Below are positions 16,528 to 18,510 of a DNA stretch of 18,510 bases, in pieces. The notes beneath the pieces are model-generated. The model was not told where the DNA came from. It saw only the letters and a program-made list of their open reading frames with translations, and made no database searches. Source of the DNA: JAAAOZ01 sp964496595. Its GTDB lineage: Bacteria > Chloroflexota > Anaerolineae > B4-G1 > SLSP01. The DNA is taken from positions 1-18,510 of the forward strand of contig CAZCAI010000096.1 of NCBI GenBank assembly GCA_964496595.1, written 5' to 3'. Position 1 is the stretch's first letter; the number at the start of each line of letters is the position of its first letter. Position numbers and translations under genes: made by a program.

Positions 16528-18510
16528 ATGAAACACATACGTAAGCAGGTGATACAGTCTATCGTTTTGTTCCTGGTATTGGTTGCGGCGGCCCTGGTCG
16601 GGTGGAATGTCGTCTACGCCACCGGCGGGGGCAACGCGCTCGATTTCGACGGCGTGATGGACGCCACCGGCGACTATGTGACCGCCGGCTTCGATCCCTC
16701 CGCCACGCTGGGCCAGAGCTTCACCATCGAGGCCTGGGTCAACCCGCGCAGCGCTGGGGACTACCGCGGCATTGCCGGTGACCATTGGGGCGCCGATGGT
16801 CTTATCTTTGGGCAATATGAAAACGCCGCTGGTGGTTGGGTCTTTGGCGGGTATGATGGATCATCTGGCCTGCCCGGCGCCGTCGTGCCCACCATCCCCC
16901 TGAACCAGTGGAGCCATGTGGCGGCAGTGTATATTGGCAATGCCGCTGGCCCAGGCAGCTTCACGGTCTATCTTAACGGCGAACAGGTTGCCCAATCCAC
17001 CTGGACGAACCGCACGATTTCCCCATATACCAATTTTTACATCGGGCGAGCACACAGCAATAACGACCGCTTCTTCGACGGCCGGATTGACGACTTTCGC
17101 GTCTGGAACACCGCCCGCACCGGCGCGGACATTCAGGCCGATATGTATGCCGACCTGACCGGCAGTGAGAGCAACCTGGTGGCCTATTACACCTTTAACC
17201 AGGGTGTGGCCGGGGCCGACAATACCGGCGTCACCACCCTCACAGACCTCACCGCCAACGCCTACGACGGCACGCTCCACAACTTCGCCCTCTCCGGCGC
17301 TGCCTCCAACTGGGTGAGCGACGGCGGCTACGGCATCGTCGAAAACATCACCGGCAACGGCACCGGCGGCATCGTCCGCAGCCCCGACCGGCAGCTCTTC
17401 GCGGCAGGCGATACCGTCACCCTCAGCGCCGACCCCGACCCGGCTTCCTCCTTTGCCGGGTGGAGCGGGGCATGTACCGGCATGGGCGACTGTGTGCTGA
17501 CGATGGACAGCCACCAGACCGTCACCGCTGCCTTCACCTGGGGCGGCGGCCCCACCTGGGACACGATGCGCCCCGCCGACCTGATCCTGGGGTTCCGGGG
17601 CAACGCGCTGGATTTCGACGGCGTCATGGACGCCACCGGCGACTATGTGACCGCCGGCTTCGACCCCTCCGCCACCCTGGGCCAGAGCTTCACCATCGAG
17701 GCCTGGGTCAACCCGCGCAGCGCTGGGGACTACCGCGGCATTGCCGGTGACCATTGGGGCGCCGATGGTCTTATCTTTGGGCAATATGAAAACGCCGCTG
17801 GTGGTTGGGTCTTTGGCGGGTATGATGGATCATCTGGCCTGCCCGGCGCCGTCGTGCCCACCATCCCCCTGAACCAGTGGAGCCATGTGGCGGCAGTGTA
17901 TATTGGCAATGCCGCTGGCCCAGGCAGCTTCACGGTCTATCTTAACGGCGAACAGGTTGCCCAATCCACCTGGACGAACCGCACGATTTCCCCATATACC
18001 AATTTTTACATCGGGCGAGCACACAGCAATAACGACCGCTTCTTCGACGGCCAGATTGACGACTTTCGCGTCTGGAACACCGCCCGCACCGGGCCGCAGA
18101 TCCAGGCGGATATGGTCGCCGACCTGACCGGCGGGGAGAGCAACCTGGTCGCCGCCTACACCTTCGATCAGGGCGACGCCGGCGGCGACAACGCCGGCCG
18201 CACCACCCTCGAAGACCTGAGCGGCAACCGCCACCACGGCACGCTCCACAACTTCGCGCTCTCCGGCGCCACCTCCAACTGGGTCGCCGCCGGGAATCGC
18301 GTGGGCGCGCTCAACCAGCCCTACGGGGTGACCGTGGACCCCACCACCGGCAAAGTCTTCGTCGCCGATACCTATAACCATCGCGTCCTGCGCTATGCGT
18401 CTTCGACCGCGCTGCTCAACGACGCGCTGCCCGAAGGCGTGTTGGGCCAGGCCGATTTTGTGAGCAATCTCGTCAATCGGGGCGGCGGCGCGCCGGCGGC
18501 CAATACCCTA
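16528..18510 (+). CDS. Secreted LamG/InlB-repeat/LamG/NHL protein, N-terminal part (3' partial)
   Basis: The frame runs open from ATG 16528 to the window end, 661 codons, and continues beyond. AGGGAG (16515-16520) lies 7 nt before the ATG. A signal peptide covers about 1-31 (KHIRK, then a hydrophobic core). LamG-like jellyroll domain 1 spans about 35-265 (ALDFDGVMDATGDYV, FTIEAWVNPRS, ARTGADIQADM). A divergent InlB-type B-repeat spans about 268-340, with GWSGACTGMGDC (Cys316/Cys322) and a T-V-T-A-A-F end. LamG domain 2 spans about 358-588. At about 592 an NHL beta-propeller repeat begins (NQPYGVTVDPTTGKVFVADT, then YNHRVLRY). LamG domains usually bind sugars or proteins and NHL propellers bind proteins or RNA, so this is probably a large surface or secreted binding protein. 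It lies 74 bases after the previous gene with no terminator between, so it likely shares its transcript. Confidence 0.88.
   Translation, partial: MKHIRKQVIQSIVLFLVLVAAALVGWNVVYATGGGNALDFDGVMDATGDYVTAGFDPSATLGQSFTIEAWVNPRSAGDYRGIAGDHWGADGLIFGQYENAAGGWVFGGYDGSSGLPGAVVPTIPLNQWSHVAAVYIGNAAGPGSFTVYLNGEQVAQSTWTNRTISPYTNFYIGRAHSNNDRFFDGRIDDFRVWNTARTGADIQADMYADLTGSESNLVAYYTFNQGVAGADNTGVTTLTDLTANAYDGTLHNFALSGAASNWVSDGGYGIVENITGNGTGGIVRSPDRQLFAAGDTVTLSADPDPASSFAGWSGACTGMGDCVLTMDSHQTVTAAFTWGGGPTWDTMRPADLILGFRGNALDFDGVMDATGDYVTAGFDPSATLGQSFTIEAWVNPRSAGDYRGIAGDHWGADGLIFGQYENAAGGWVFGGYDGSSGLPGAVVPTIPLNQWSHVAAVYIGNAAGPGSFTVYLNGEQVAQSTWTNRTISPYTNFYIGRAHSNNDRFFDGQIDDFRVWNTARTGPQIQADMVADLTGGESNLVAAYTFDQGDAGGDNAGRTTLEDLSGNRHHGTLHNFALSGATSNWVAAGNRVGALNQPYGVTVDPTTGKVFVADTYNHRVLRYASSTALLNDALPEGVLGQADFVSNLVNRGGGAPAANTL
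16630..17123 (+). repeat. Internal LamG duplication, copy 1
   Basis: This 494-bp block recurs at 17599-18092, 969 bases (323 codons) further on. The two copies differ at five positions: 16641, 16656, 16695, 16707 and 17084. The first four are silent; the last changes Arg to Gln. The 376 bases 16708-17083 are identical. Similarity continues at a lower level past the block to the end of each LamG domain. Confidence 0.95.
17599..18092 (+). repeat. Internal LamG duplication, copy 2
   Basis: This is the second copy of the LamG block. It reads in the same frame and starts just after the InlB-type repeat. Its flanks (RPADLILGFR before, TGPQIQADMV after) differ from those of copy 1, so the exact match is limited to the block. 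Confidence 0.95.

Noticed and set aside
16861..17784. A 307-residue minus-strand frame through the LamG region
   Set aside because: It is antisense to the LamG/InlB gene; its apparent repeated sequence only reflects the 494-bp duplication on the coding strand.

Overview
The window looks like part of a high-GC chromosome from a Chloroflexota bacterium, probably near Anaerolineae or Caldilineae. The taxonomic call rests on family recollection, not on a search. It uses a membrane-anchored baseplate-J-like protein next to ruvX, a roughly 100-residue receiver-like orphan, large secreted multidomain proteins, one ending in a Y-x-L-x-L-P type tail, and heptamer-repeat intergenic arrays. No tRNA, rRNA, CRISPR array, transposase or integrase was seen.

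Layout. Positions 1-1257 hold the 3' part of a secreted Ig/cadherin-like repeat protein, closed by a hairpin terminator. A 500-base gap follows with a hairpin cluster and a TATAAT promoter, then gyrA (1758-4277). After a REP-like cloverleaf element (4316-4365) come an AlbA_2/HATPase_c_4 regulator (4395-5774) and a strong hairpin. Next is a two-gene unit, the baseplate-J-like membrane protein (6070-7602) and ruvX (7615-8019). A heptamer array and a bidirectional terminator separate this from four minus-strand small genes: an FmdB zinc ribbon and a MIP18/DUF59 protein sharing one promoter, a DUF1232 membrane protein, and a degenerate YgiT-like zinc finger.

From about 9.9 kb to the right end everything is on the plus strand and looks like a signalling plus cell-surface locus. 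A 1054-residue single-chain two-component protein (9929-13093) combines membrane helices, a predicted outside beta domain, HAMP, HisKA_3, HATPase, receiver and LuxR helix-turn-helix. A strong terminator follows. Then comes a cluster of five related 11-bp words (13204-13260) that resembles a multi-site operator for a NarL/LuxR-type regulator. Downstream are a 102-residue pseudo-receiver (13353-13661), a 916-residue secreted protein with an SdrD-B-like domain and an H-x-x-H-P-D-H-D-N motif (13703-16453), and the 5' part of a LamG/InlB-repeat/LamG/NHL secreted protein (16528 to the window end). That last protein contains a 494-bp internal duplication, about 99% identical.

How it may work together (inference): the fused sensor-regulator could read an envelope or extracellular cue and bind the 11-bp word cluster to control the pseudo-receiver/secreted-protein operon. 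The operator cluster, the pseudo-receiver and this gene order are the best candidates here for something undescribed. The left half is mostly housekeeping.
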